In this document: positions 34,551-44,762 of the stretch, in pieces
Layout: each line of letters starts with the position of its first letter
Numbering within the stretch: the stretch's first letter is position 1
Source of the DNA: Ascarosepion bandense
Lineage: Eukaryota; Mollusca; Cephalopoda; Sepiida; Sepiidae
Assembly (NCBI GenBank): GCA_037127315.1
Contig: JBBBDQ010000332.1
Span: 943,501-1,007,500, forward strand
DNA length: 64,000 bases
Reading direction: 5' to 3'
Notes under the pieces: generated by a model
Database searches by the model: none
The model's input: the letters and a program-made list of their open reading frames with translations, nothing else
What the model was told of the DNA's origin: nothing
Position numbers and translations under genes: made by a program

Positions 34551-35080
34551 CTTGTTTTCTTTCATATTTTTCTCTTCCAGTCTAAATATTATGTTCTTTC
34601 TTTCTTTCTTTCTTTTTTTCTTTCTTATTACATTTTTCTTTTCTTCTTCTGTTGTTTTCTTTTCTTTCGTATTTTCTCTTCCTTCCTAAATCTTTTTTCT
34701 TTCTTCTTTCTTTCTTCTTTCTTTCTTTCGTTCTTTCTTTTCAGTTATATTTTTCTTCATCTTTTCTCTTGTTTCTTCTTTGCTTCTCTTTCATATTTTC
34801 TCTCTTCTTAAATTTATTTTCTTTCTATTTCTTCACTTCTTTCTTTATTTCACATTTTTTCTTTTAATATTCTATTATTTCTTTCTGATTTAGTAATTTC
34901 TTTTTTAATTGTTACAATTTTTTCCTTTCCTTTCATTTCTCCTTTCGTTATTTTCTTATTTTTTATTTTATCATTTTCAAAGATTTTCTTAATTTTCCTC
35001 CTCTCTTTAATTAAGTCACGTTTACTTTCTTTCTTTCTTTCTTTCTTTTTCTTTCTTTCTTTCTTTTTTTTCTATCTTTC
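34551..35080. repeat. Pyrimidine-rich (CTTT)n-type low-complexity DNA
   Basis: Clusters of TTTC/CTTT units on the plus strand give Phe/Ser/Leu-only reading frames. No coding support. Confidence 0.9.
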
Positions 35081-35473
35081 TATTTTGTAATGTACCTTGT
35101 TCTTTTCTTTGTATTAAATCAACATTAAAACTAAGCTTCCGTTCAGTATTTTTTATACATTCTTTTCTTTTGTTCTTAAATGATTCGCTCTTCATATCAT
35201 ATTCCTCTTTCAAATGTTCGTTTCGTTTGTTGCTTCCCTTAATTCTTTTCTTGAAATCCTTCATGAAAATTTCAGAACGTAGTCAAAGATAATCTCGGAA
35301 TCTACATAAATACCAAATGTGTTTTGTTTGTCCTTCTTTTTGTTCACTCAAATCAGAGCAGATGGTAGACTAGCGCTGATAAAAATTACGCTTGATTTCG
35401 GCCACGGGTCTTTTAATCTTTCTCCAAGTTTCATGGTATCTCTCTCAGAGCGTTTTTAATTCTTCAAAACTTT

Positions 35474-35475
<2 letters not shown>

Positions 35476-35515
<40 letters not shown>

Positions 35516-35520
35516 GCACA
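35476..35520. repeat. (CA)n microsatellite
   Basis: About 20 CA units, with a second (CA)n(TA)n at 35677-35735. Confidence 0.95.
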
Positions 35521-35678
35521 AAACATACGCAAAGAAAATAAGAATAAAATAATTAACAAGAGAAAAATATTTTCTGCTAACATGTTTCGTTCTTGATTGA
35601 TAAAATTCTGAAAACACGTTCCGTGCCTTAATAATGATTCTTCAATTAACAAAATGTGTTAACATAAAAGGTTTTCCT

Positions 35679-35738
<60 letters not shown>

Positions 35739-35739
35739 G

Positions 35740-35800
35740 TTTGTTTGAACATTATTTTAATCGATACTTGTATTTGAGTAGATATTCTGCTTTTTAATCA

Positions 35801-35836
<36 letters not shown>

Positions 35837-36285
35837 TTATTTCTACCGGCCTGATTATTTATGATAAATTTTGTTACGAAAATATGTGTTATTCGGTAGG
35901 ATTCGAACCTGCCACCCCTATCGACCACAAATGATTCTACAGTGAAACACAATTTTCGATTCTACGTAAATAACTATCTCTGCTCTGAATTGTATCGTAA
36001 TGTCAACAAATGTAAACGTATAATGCTACAGAAATTCCCGAAGATTAAATAAATGGTTTTTAATAACCACATATTTAATTGATTTGTTTGAACATTATTT
36101 TTAATCGATACTCGTAATGAGTAGATATTCGGTTTTTAATCAAACAGTATATTTATATATTTATTTCTACCGGCCTGATTATTTACGATAGATTTTGTTA
36201 CGAAAATGGGTGTTGTTCAGCAGGCTTCGAATCCGCAACCCCTATCGACCACGAATGATTCTACAGCCTAATTGAAGTGAAATCA
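35740..36285 (-). mobile_element. Third tRNA-headed repeat family, two tandem copies
   Basis: Read on the minus strand, each copy has a tRNA-like head: TAGAATCATTTGTGGTCGAT, then GGCAGGTTCGAATCCTACC (copy 1, B box near 35905-35915) or GCGGATTCGAAGCCTGC (copy 2, near 36217-36230). TTTTCGTAACAAAAT, an AATAATCAGGCCGGTAGAAA block and ATCGATTAAAAATAATGTTC follow. Copies are about 330 bp apart. A third copy lies at 36800-37100. Confidence 0.7.
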
Positions 36286-36502
36286 AGACTTTAGATCACA
36301 TGATTTCACCCCGATATAAACACTTTTACAACGTTGAAAATTAATATTAAGGATTTAATATTAGTTTAATATTTGATGAGCACCATAAAAAAAAACGTAG
36401 AACAGCAAATTACTTTATATTTTATAAGTTAAATATAATCGAAAAATTATTCGGATAATTTTCATCATTTGTTTTTCCTAACATAGATAAACCAATATAT
36501 AT

Positions 36503-36636
36503 ATTGAACAGGTGTAGAGGCTCATCCCTTGTTCCCTGTTTAGGATGTGGTTTCTGGCTTTCTCTTTTCCAATCTTTTCACTCTTACGTAGCCCCCTACA
36601 CATCAGTGGCGTTACCGCCTTGCTCAGGGTGATATG

Positions 36637-36641
<5 letters not shown>
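36503..36641 (+). mobile_element. Solo LINE 3' UTR end
   Basis: AGGCTCATCCCTTGTTCCCT, GGATGTGGTTTCTGGC, TCTTACGTAGCCCCCTACAC and GCCTTGCTCAGGGTGATATG are followed by ATTA and (TA)n. The same terminus ends the CR1/Jockey-like copies with protein remnants, so this is a severely 5'-truncated copy. Confidence 0.8.
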
Positions 36642-36700
<59 letters not shown>

Positions 36701-36702
<2 letters not shown>

Positions 36703-36768
36703 ATCGGAGTCTAACCGAACTGATGAGCTGTGATACAGCGAAACAGATCTGTCTGCGGATGGCAATAT
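36701..36768 (+). ncRNA. Hammerhead ribozyme, copy C (core intact)
   Basis: CTGATGA (36720-36726), stem II GCTGT-GAT-ACAGC (36727-36739), GAAA (36740-36743), stem III ACAG/CTGT closed by AT (36743-36752), and C36753 as the cleavage-site base in a GTC triplet. Stem I pairs CCG with CGG (36715-36717 with 36756-36758) plus A36719-T36754, with one A/G mismatch. Every canonical core residue is present. The tRNA-like head is missing: the segment starts AAAGCAATCGG directly after (TA)n. Confidence 0.82.
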
Positions 36769-36799
36769 ATATATATATAAGTGAACCGTTATCTTTCAC

Positions 36800-37100
36800 A
36801 CTGAATTGTATCGTAATGACAACAAATGTAAACATACAATGTTACGGAAAATCCTGAAGATTAATGAAACGTTTTTAACACCCGATATATTGAATTGATT
36901 TATTTGAACATTATTTTTAATCGATACTCGTATTTGAGTAGATATTCTGTTTTTAATCAAGTAGTATATCTATATATTCATTTCTACCGGCCTGATTATT
37001 TACGATAAACTTTGTTACGAAAATGTGTGTTGTTCAGCAGGCTTCGAATCCGCAACCCCTATCGACCACGAATGATTCTACAGTCTAATTGAAGTGAAAT
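36800..37100 (-). mobile_element. Third tRNA-headed repeat family, copy 3
   Basis: This has the same blocks as 35740-36285: ACTGAATTGTATCGTAATG, AATCGATACTCGTATTTGAG, TTTCTACCGGCCTGATTATT, and GCTTCGAATCCGC (B box, minus). It is cut at 37100 by a short RTE 3' end. Confidence 0.7.
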
Positions 37101-37188
37101 CTTCTTCTTCTATGTGCCCTGTCCCTTCAGGACGTAGGCGATCATGGCTCACCACGTCTCCCTATCCCTTGTGGCTCTTAGTATGTTT
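37101..37188 (-). mobile_element. Minimal RTE-like LINE 3' end (~88 bp)
   Basis: CTTCTTCTTCTATGTGCCC, GACGTAGGCGATCATGGCTC and CCCTTGTGGCTCTTAGTATG are the inverted last 80-odd bases of the RTE-like element (compare 7142-7230, 38968-39055). It is 5' truncated and interrupts the tRNA-headed repeat. Confidence 0.85.
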
Positions 37189-37854
37189 AAATTTTGTTAC
37201 GAATATAATGGTATCGCAAGATACAGCAATAGTAATTGTTAACAAAATAAAATAATTTACAAAAAAGTTATGCATTTATCTAAACTGTGACATTCATAAA
37301 TCCGTTTATTTTTAGTTTTCAGTTGATTTCTCTTTGCATCTGTTGTATCCATTTAAAACTTAAAATTTTATTTAATATCTGTTTATTATTTTTTCTTAAT
37401 AGTAGATAAGTTTGATGGTTGAGTGTTATATATTGTGGTCAACATTTTGAAAAAAACAGAACTCTTCTGCCTGTTCTTTGTGTCGTCGCCAAATACATAG
37501 TGTGTGTCGGCCATGTCTGGTTCAAAGCCACTTCCAAACATAGACGAAAATCCCCATAATTTTGAATATCATCAGGAAGTTGAAAAGATAAGTGGAATAT
37601 TGTTTGCTGAACATTAACATAAATGTGTAAGGAGAAGAATGTTCGATGAGAAACAAGTAATGAGTTAAGGATATCAAGATTTGTAGAAATGTTCGTAAGT
37701 AGTAATTTGCTGAAAAGAGTTTATGTGCATGTATACATGTATGAACGTTTGTTTGGTAGGAATGTCTTTGAATAGAGAAGAAGAAGTAAAAGGAATCAGC
37801 ACACGAGAAAGAAGGAGAAAGAGGACAAATGAAGTTTCTCTCGTTATATTTTAG

Positions 37855-37855
<1 letters not shown>

Positions 37856-37908
<53 letters not shown>
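37856..37908. repeat. (CT)n microsatellite
   Basis: About 25 CT units with two interruptions. Confidence 0.95.
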
Positions 37909-37911
<3 letters not shown>

Positions 37912-38229
37912 CTTCTATTTGACTGTCTGATGCTAACCAAAGCATTTATAGTCATTTAGATTTTTCACACTGGATCGCTCTTTTTTTGGTCTTTCAAATT
38001 GCTTCCATTGGTCAGAATGTCAATTTAACATCTACTCGCGAAATCCTGTTTCGGCTTTTTCTTTAAGCACGCAGTCAATCCTTTTTCTATTTGGCAAAAC
38101 CAGAATTTCATACGTCATTTTGAATTTTTTAAAAGCGGAGAAGGTTTCTTTTAATTTTCTGAATTTCTTACTTTCTATCCACCACCAGTTCGCCTATTGA
38201 AAGGTTTTCACTTCTCCGCTGGTTTCTTG

Positions 38230-38345
38230 AAGATGAATATAGGTTTAATCTATGTTTTCAGTTTTGGATGGCTTTCCTGGTTTCTTCAAAACTTTTCTCA
38301 TACTCTTTCACTCCCGGTAGTCCCTTGCGACGTAGTAAAATTATC
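38230..38345 (+). repeat. Possible degenerate LINE 3' end
   Basis: TCTTTCACTCCCGGTAGTCC, TTGCGACGTAGTAAAATTATC resembles the decayed family ends at 6830 and 26420. Confidence 0.4.
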
Positions 38346-38870
38346 GCCAATTACCGCATCATTATTCCAGTCTCTCCATGTTTTGCCTGAAGACTTTCAG
38401 TGTTCCAATTCTCATTCTGATTTCTCTGTCCCGAATTCGAATATTGGCAGAATTTACTTTCATCTGACCAAATTACAGACTGCCAAAGTTCATAATCTTT
38501 ACTATCGAATTCTCTCGCCCAGTCCATATGCCTGTTCTTGTTAACCACTGAATTCAAGGGCTTCTTTCTTGCAACCATTATTTGATAGCCTAACTCTTTC
38601 AGAGTCTTTCTTACCACATATGGCACATTTCCATGCTGTTGGTAACATCTTTGAAGCTCTGACAACGGTTTCTGATGACTTCGCTCTTCAGCGCTTTTTT
38701 CGTTCTCTCAGACTCGATTCTTGACCTTCCTGAATGTTGTTCCACACGGCAATGGATTTCTTCATTAAATTTCTTGATATAATCTTTAACCGTTTGATTA
38801 TTAACCTGGAAAAACCTAGCAATTTTTCTATTTGACTTGCTACACTGATGTCATCCTATTATTTGCTTAC
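38346..38870 (-). pseudogene. Tc1-like transposase fossil
   Basis: On the minus strand, a helix-turn-helix-like stretch ARFFQVNNQTVKDYIKKF is followed after frameshifts by SELQRCYQQHGNVPYVVRKT, KKPLNSVVNKNRHMDWAREF and WQSVIWSDESKF. The last contains the first catalytic Asp in the Tc1 WSDES motif. The remaining catalytic residues are not recognisable and the frame breaks near 38400. No terminal inverted repeats found. Confidence 0.8.
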
Positions 38871-38967
38871 TTCTGCGAACTTACATTGCAAAATATGTCA
38901 ACTATTGTTCATAAATGACAGTAGCTTGATACTAATACGGTATTGTCTGAAAGAAAAAAGAGACGTT

Positions 38968-39312
38968 ATTCCTCTTCTTCTGTGTGCCCTGTCCTTTCAA
39001 GACGTAGGCGATCATGGTTTTCCATATCTCCCTATCCTTGTTGTCTCTTAGCACGCTTTATCCTGCAAAACCACGCAACCCCCGTTCTGTCATCCACCTG
39101 CTCAGGCCTTTCACATATGATATCTGTTGCTTTTCTCTGTCTCTTTTCCCCTCTATCTGGCCTGTCAGTATCAGGTTCTCCAAGCCCTCCTTCCTCACTG
39201 CATGTTCTAGGAACTTTAGTTGTTTCTTCCTGATGCTCAATATCAATTTACTTTTCGTTGCCATTCTTTTCAATACCTCATCGTTGCTCACATGCTTGAT
39301 CCATGATTTGTG
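38968..39312 (-). pseudogene. RTE-like LINE 3' end
   Basis: The minus-strand frame reads SWIKHVSNDEVLKRMATKSK, RKKQLKFLEHAVRKEGLENL, QIEGKRDREKQQISYVKGLS, RWMTERGLRGFAG, then the non-coding 3' end with GATCGCCTACGTC and an AGAAGAGG tail. The frame is open for about 100 codons, one of the better preserved fragments. Confidence 0.85.
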
Positions 39313-39954
39313 CAAGCCAAAATGGCTGTAATCAAGGGTAGCTAAAAACTTATCATAGACCATATTGCTTTATGGTAAGCTATATTTCTGGGTAAAAATG
39401 AAGTCAGAGATAGAATCTAAATATGAAATATGCATTGAGGTCAATACCGAACAGGGAAAGTCTTTTTCATGTTGAAGCCAATTTTCAAGTCATATGTGTT
39501 GTGTTTTGATATGAATATTTATATGTACATGTGCATTATGGGTAACAAGGCATATTTTATCATCTTAACTGTTACTGGGTAGAGAAGTAATGGGTATCTT
39601 CAAAATTATTCAACAAATTAATAACAACAGATATATAAAAATAAATAATAAGCCAAAAGTTAAATAACAGTCTAGAATAACTATAAATAACCATATTGAA
39701 AACCACAAATATTCCTACTCAAGAATAATTGATAATAAAAGTAAACCATGAGCTTTTGTCATGTGATTATAGTTGATAATATTGTTATTAGCAGGCAGGC
39801 TCTCAGAGTAATTTATCCGCAAAAAAAATGAGTTCTTTTTTATTTACAGTGGCATTAGTTAAAGTTAAATTGTTATGGCTGGTTATGTTCTTGGACATTA
39901 CGAAAGAGTTTGAACGTAATTGTAAATCTATTTTGTGTTCATAGATACGGGCCT
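39313..39954. other. No recognised feature
   Basis: AT-rich; no frame or repeat that I can name. Confidence 0.4.
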
Positions 39955-40151
39955 TTAGATCACATGATTTCTCCCCGATATAAACACTTTTACAACGTTG
40001 AAAATTAATATTAAGGATTTAATATTAGTTTAATATTTGATGAGCACCATAAAAAAAACGTAGAACAGCAAATTACTTTATATTTTATAAGTTAAATATA
40101 ATCGAAAAATTATCATTTGTTTTTCCTAACATAGATAAACCAATATATAGA

Positions 40152-40290
40152 TTGAACAGGTGTAGAGGCTCATCCCTTGTTCCCTGTTTAGAATGTGGTT
40201 TCCGGCTTTCTCTTTTCCAATCTTTTCACTCTTACGTAGCCCCCTACACATCAGTGGCGTTACCGCCTTGCTCGGGGTGATATGATTAAA
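40152..40290 (+). mobile_element. Solo LINE 3' UTR end
   Basis: Same terminus as 36503-36641 (GCCTTGCTCGGGGTGATATG), within the duplicated block. Confidence 0.8.
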
Positions 40291-40373
<83 letters not shown>

Positions 40374-40378
<5 letters not shown>

Positions 40379-40434
40379 ATCGGAGTCTAATCGTACTGAT
40401 GAGCTGTGATACAGCGAAACAGATCTGTCTGCGG

Positions 40435-40437
<3 letters not shown>
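40374..40437 (+). ncRNA. Hammerhead ribozyme, copy D (core intact)
   Basis: CTGATGA (40396-40402), stem II GCTGT-GAT-ACAGC (40403-40415), GAAA (40416-40419), stem III ACAG-AT-CTGT (40419-40428), cleavage-site C40429. Stem I: TCGTA (40391-40395) with TGCGG (40430-40434) gives five contiguous pairs, two of them G-T wobbles. The distal AGTC/GACT helix of other copies is lost because TTCATA follows. No tRNA-like head remains; (TA)n lies upstream. Confidence 0.85.
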
Positions 40438-40474
<37 letters not shown>

Positions 40475-40494
40475 CCGCAGACAGATCTGTTTCG

Positions 40495-40498
<4 letters not shown>
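40411..40498. repeat. Palindrome: hammerhead 3' half and its inverted copy
   Basis: ACAGCGAAACAGATCTGTCT...GGTTCA (40411-40438) is repeated as an exact 28-nt inverted copy at 40471-40498, with only TA repeats between. The whole 88-bp block is self-complementary. Confidence 0.92.
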
Positions 40499-40541
<43 letters not shown>

Positions 40542-40805
40542 CCGTGATCTTTCACACCAACAAATTCCGTAGTGCTATGGGTATGTTTTGAGGTAGCCAG
40601 AAACGAGATAAGACACATCACTTGATAGCAATTTGGAAATAACCTTTTCCAGATTAAACAAAATACAATCTACTAAAGAATATGCTAGAAACAGTGCAAT
40701 TATTTGTTTAGTTCAGAAATTACCACTAATGTCTGATTTTTATAGAAAGAGAACGCAAACTTAAGGGTGAAGTATATTGTGAGAAAAAAATAAGATATCG
40801 ACCGA

Positions 40806-40819
40806 GAAAAAGTTATTTT

Positions 40820-40872
<53 letters not shown>
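40806..40872. repeat. (CA)n microsatellite
   Basis: About 33 CA units. Confidence 0.95.
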
Positions 40873-40874
<2 letters not shown>

Positions 40875-41033
40875 ATATTATTATATTTTTATATTTTTTA
40901 CTTTTATTTCATTATATAACTTAACTTTTCTTCCTCATATTTTAATCTATATTACATTTTTAAGTTTATTTTTTAATAATTTTTAATGTCATGATTTAAC
41001 TCTAATTTCATTTTATATTTGTTTAATTTTATT

Positions 41034-41035
<2 letters not shown>

Positions 41036-41074
<39 letters not shown>
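41036..41074. repeat. (TA)n microsatellite
   Basis: About 18 TA units directly preceding the small MITE derivative. A longer TA run lies at 41318-41372. Confidence 0.95.
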
Positions 41075-41151
41075 TACTGGACATAATTATTAGGCCATCC
41101 AAACGTTTTAAAAAATGACGCATTTCATACAAATTTTTAAATGGCCGGTAG
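41074..41151. mobile_element. 78-bp internally deleted MITE relative
   Basis: The left end CTACTGGACATAATTATTAG, then GCCA, and the right end ATGGCCGGTAG match the ends of the 391-bp MITE at 27693-28083. Most of the interior is missing. Confidence 0.6.
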
Positions 41152-41314
41152 TGCATATATATTTAAAAAAATCTCAATTGTTAATTAAGTCCTTCACTCA
41201 TGTCAAATACTTTGCTGATGCATTGGTGCTGCATAAAAGTAACTATAATCTACCCAACTACTATCTCCATCTTTATTAATTGTTAATATCTTGGTCTTAA
41301 GTAATTTTTCTTTT

Positions 41315-41376
<62 letters not shown>

Positions 41377-41747
41377 TTATACACACTACCAATATAATAT
41401 TTCTTTTTCCTATCTTCCATTTCTTTCCTGAGGTAGATTTTAACGTAAATTAATTTGATCTCAACAATTGTCAGACCCTATTTCTCTTTTATTGTAATCG
41501 TAAAAATGTTTGAAAAACTTCGGGGAAGCCGAATATTATGTCATGTTTTCTATTTTCTCTACTTTCCCTCTTCCCTATTTTTTAATTTTTTTTTCTTTTT
41601 TTATGTATCTATCTCTTTCTTTCCACCCTCCTTGGCTAACAATTGTCATGTGTGACCATCCAACGTACGTTTCGCTTCTTTCTCTCTTTTTTCGCTTGTT
41701 CTTTTCTTCTCCAGTTCTCCCCTATGACTTTTCGCCTATCTTTTTTT

Positions 41748-41922
41748 TTTTAATCATATCACCCCAAGCAAGGCGAAAACGCCACTGATGCGCAGGGGGC
41801 TATGTAAGAGTGAAAAGACTGGAAAAGAGAAAAACCGAAAACCACATCCTAAACAGGGAACAAGGGATGAGCCTCTACACCTGTTCAATAGACGTGGGTG
41901 GAGTGTGAACCGGGCGATAGTT
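41748..41922 (-). mobile_element. Solo LINE 3' UTR end
   Basis: Minus orientation of the family terminus: AATCATATCACCCCAAGCAA, GCCACTGATGCGCAGGGGGC, then CCACATCCTAAACAGGGAAC, and TGGGTGGAGTGTGAACCGGG shared with 52360-52380. The A-tail corresponds to the T run at 41741-41751. Confidence 0.85.
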
Positions 41923-41929
41923 TAGTCTA

Positions 41930-42935
41930 TCTACTCCAATTGAAAAAAATAAAATAAAAATAAGAGTGAAGATTGGAAAAGAGAAAAACCGGAATTATCC
42001 AAATATGCTATTAATTATTCCAAACTGGTCATTAGATGTTGTGAGGCACATGACTTACTGCGTTGAGCTGAATTTTATTTAGTTTCAAACATAATCATGA
42101 TCATAACAATCACACTTTCAAAAATAATGGCACAATCTACTTTTAAATTCATATTGTGTTGTTTCAAACTTTTGACTCAGAAATATCTGCTTCCCTTTTT
42201 TCGTTTTTTCACCTACACTGGCCGTTTCCCCTTCCATTCCCGTGACACACTTATTCTTTATTTTTTTACACTTATGTAATCTTTAAATGTCCTTTTTAAA
42301 GAACGAGAGTGAATCCATTTCGCTATCTTTGTTTTCACTCTCTCTTCTCTACCCTCTATAACAGCGTTTAAACGCCTAACTTCCAATCTAATCTTCCGTC
42401 TTCTTTTTTAACTCCTCCTCCCACTTTCCTTTCTTATTTATTTCCTTGTTTTTTTTTAAATGAACTTTTTTCTGTAGAAAAAAATAATTTTGAATTTTCC
42501 ATAATAAACGGTTGCTGATGAAGCGAAGTGCATTATACGACACGTGTAATTTTGAAAAAATTATACGACACGTGTAAATTTGAAAAAAAAAATGGTTATA
42601 TTAAAAGATAATTTTATTTAAACCGAGCCCTCTGGCAAGAACAGTTGCAATATTAATAAGATTATCGTTAGGATTTTACCTATATACCACTTTCTGTTTA
42701 GATTTATATATATATACTGGATTCTCCCATCATTTTCGACGTTCGAGGAAGAGCAACTCAGTTCTTAGTACCGAATAACAAACTATTCATACATATAATT
42801 GGATTATAGTAATGAAGGGCAGGTGCAGAAACAACCAAAATATTTTAGAAATGCCGTATACAGAGAAAAAGTTCATATAATGCGGCCAAAGTTCCGTAAA
42901 CAAACGTCCCTTGGTTTTGAATCCAAAGTTGTCAT
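41930..42935. other. No recognised gene or repeat
   Basis: Contains a short copy of AAGATTGGAAAAGAGAAAAACC (part of the LINE terminus) near 41970, and otherwise T-rich unassigned DNA. The 12-bp phrase TTATACGACACG occurs twice near 42533-42570. Confidence 0.4.
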
Positions 42936-42937
42936 TC

Positions 42938-43055
42938 TATTCGACCGGATTCAAGGCTATAGAACCAAGTTGGTACTGCTATTCACCCATAACAGGGATA
43001 TGGATTCATGCCTGTCCGAAGAGTATTTGCACGGAAGTGAATGTAAGGATGTCCT
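42938..43055 (-). mobile_element. Highly diverged SINE fragment
   Basis: Read on the minus strand, ATTCACTTCCGTGCAAATAC, then GGCATGAATCC, CCTGTTATGGGTGAATAGCA and TTGGTTCTATAGCC follow the order of the common SINE body. The head is missing. Confidence 0.55.
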
Positions 43056-43063
43056 CAATACGA

Positions 43064-43064
<1 letters not shown>

Positions 43065-43108
<44 letters not shown>
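43065..43108. repeat. (TA)n microsatellite
   Basis: About 22 TA units. Confidence 0.95.
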
Positions 43109-43112
<4 letters not shown>

Positions 43113-43264
43113 ATTGAGCTCTCTGGAGAAGAAAATTTTAAAAACAGTTTCCACTTCGGCTCTAATGCGTGACTCTTCAGAAATGAATTGAGTTCTCTCG
43201 GTGACTGTCGTCTGTATACACTGGTTACATACAAGACGTTAAAATTTCCCTTCTCTGATCCCAT

Positions 43265-43403
43265 GCACCGATGGGTTAGGGAGTAGAGACTCCGACTGAC
43301 ACCAAATCGGTCGACTTTCGATCCCGGCCAAAAGCAAGTGGATATGTCTAGCCACACTGATGAGCTGTGATACAGCGAAACGGACTTGTATGTGGATGAC
43401 TAA
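43265..43403 (+). mobile_element. tRNA-headed hammerhead element, copy F (best stem I)
   Basis: The tRNA-like head has A-box-like TGGGTTAGGGAGTAG (43272 on) and B-box-like GACTTTCGATCCCGG (43313 on), then AAAAGCAAGTGG. Ribozyme: CTGATGA (43357-43363), stem II GCTGT-GAT-ACAGC (43364-43376), GAAA (43377-43380), stem III ACGG/TTGT with wobbles, cleavage-site A43390 (GTA triplet, permitted). Stem I pairs CCACA (43352-43356) with TGTGG (43391-43395), five Watson-Crick pairs, then an internal loop and GTC/GAC. Relative to copies C and D (CCG.A or TCGTA with TGCGG) both strands changed together. (TA)n follows at 43417-43461. Confidence 0.82.
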
Positions 43404-43409
43404 TATATG

Positions 43410-43464
<55 letters not shown>

Positions 43465-43469
43465 AGATG

Positions 43470-44147
43470 ATTAAGAAACGAAGTAAATATTTACAATGTT
43501 GAAAATATTAATTTAAAACAGTGTTCAATATAGAAACAGAGCTATGAATATTTATTATATTTTAGAACATTTCCAAACTACAATCTACTACAAAATTGTA
43601 CATTTTGTTTCAAAATTGAAAGAACAATGTTTCAACAGGTAGTAATCATTATTTTGAAAAGAAATGGAATTCTCTTCCTTTTATAGCCATTTTTTGTGTG
43701 TACGAAGTAAAGTGGGTAGGGAAACTGAGAAACCAGAATGGAGAAACATAGAATGATCACAACGAAAATAAAGGAAAAAAAGAGGAAATTGAGAGAGAAA
43801 GAACAAATGAGATATGATGAGAGAATCAAAGAAAGGCGCTAAGATCATGTAGGAAGTAAAGTTTAGTCATATACAACCTTTGGTGACACGGCGTCAGAGC
43901 TTAACAATGTGGAGGAAGTAAGGAAATGCCTAGAGGTGGGAAGAAAGTGAGAGAAAATGGGCGAAAAGAGAAGAGGTGGAGAGAGACAACATAGTCCGCA
44001 AAGGGATAGAAATTTTAACACTCTAGCTGGAATGGTTTGTAGATAAAATAATTGTTGTAGCAAAGTATAAAATAAAAACATTTTTGTCGTTCTTTGAAAA
44101 GCTGGCGAAATCACGTATATAGACGTAAGAATTATTCAAAAGTGTAG

Positions 44148-44208
<61 letters not shown>

Positions 44209-44215
44209 GCAATGA
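43470..44215. other. No recognised feature except (TA)n
   Basis: AT-rich DNA ending in a TA run at 44151-44204. Confidence 0.4.
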
Positions 44216-44219
44216 ATTA

Positions 44220-44762
44220 AGTATCATCCCAATTGCGAAAAGATGAAAATAACACCGACATCTCATTTTAATAGAGATATAATACAAATTATCTTAAAAT
44301 ACTAAAGAGCATTCTGTGAACTCACCATTAGCTTCAGCCAGAGCTTCACGACAACATTAGAATCTCCTGCAACTTTTTTGAGCGGTTTCCTTTTTTATGT
44401 TGGTGAACGCCGCCATATTCTTTGACATAAATTCACCAATGGTGTTACAAAATTTTTGTTGGCCTCTCGTTCAACTGCACCATACACTTAATAATCCAGG
44501 GGATTGTAATTTGGGAATTTATCGACTAGATATAAAGTGTGATATGGTCGCAGAAATTGTCTCAGAGCCATGAATGGGTCCTCCTGCTTGTGTGGCATGG
44601 AGCAGTATCCTGTTGCTGGACATAGTGTCTTCCAGCAGCCACCTCTTGATCCAGAGTAACACTACCTCCTGAAGGCACTTGGTGTAGGCTTACGTGTTGA
44701 GTTCTTCTTTTTAACCATTTGTAAAACAGATGAGGGTAAGCGTAAAAGTACGTGCTCATGAG
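44220..44762 (-). pseudogene. mariner/Tc1-like transposase fragment, family M2
   Basis: The minus-strand frame includes YVQQQDTAPCHTSRRTHSWL, the second catalytic Asp segment, preceded by VTLDQEVAAGRH. Further 3' come NNKKPCNT-like and SCRRF-like remnants near 44330-44450. Many stops are present. It belongs with 31207-31720, 46535-47283, 58680-59166 and 62766-63520. Confidence 0.75.

Larger units (their letters stand above)
36290..36830 (+). repeat. Duplicated composite block, copy 1
   Basis: This matches 39955-40560 over its length: TTAGATCACATGATTTC start, TTAATATTTGATGAGCACC, the LINE 3' UTR, (TA)n, the hammerhead segment, a second (TA)n, and GTGAACCGTTATCTTTCAC. Differences are mainly microsatellite length and a 12-bp indel (TCGGATAATTTT) near 36450. 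Confidence 0.85.
39955..40560 (+). repeat. Duplicated composite block, copy 2
   Basis: This is the counterpart of 36290-36830. It differs by a longer (TA)n(TG)n(TA)n tract at 40291-40372 and by an inverted copy of the hammerhead 3' half at 40471-40498. Confidence 0.85.

Noticed and set aside
42799..43191. 130-codon frame reading through (TA)n
   Set aside because: It crosses a SINE remnant and a TA array, giving Ile/Tyr repeats; no sign of coding selection.
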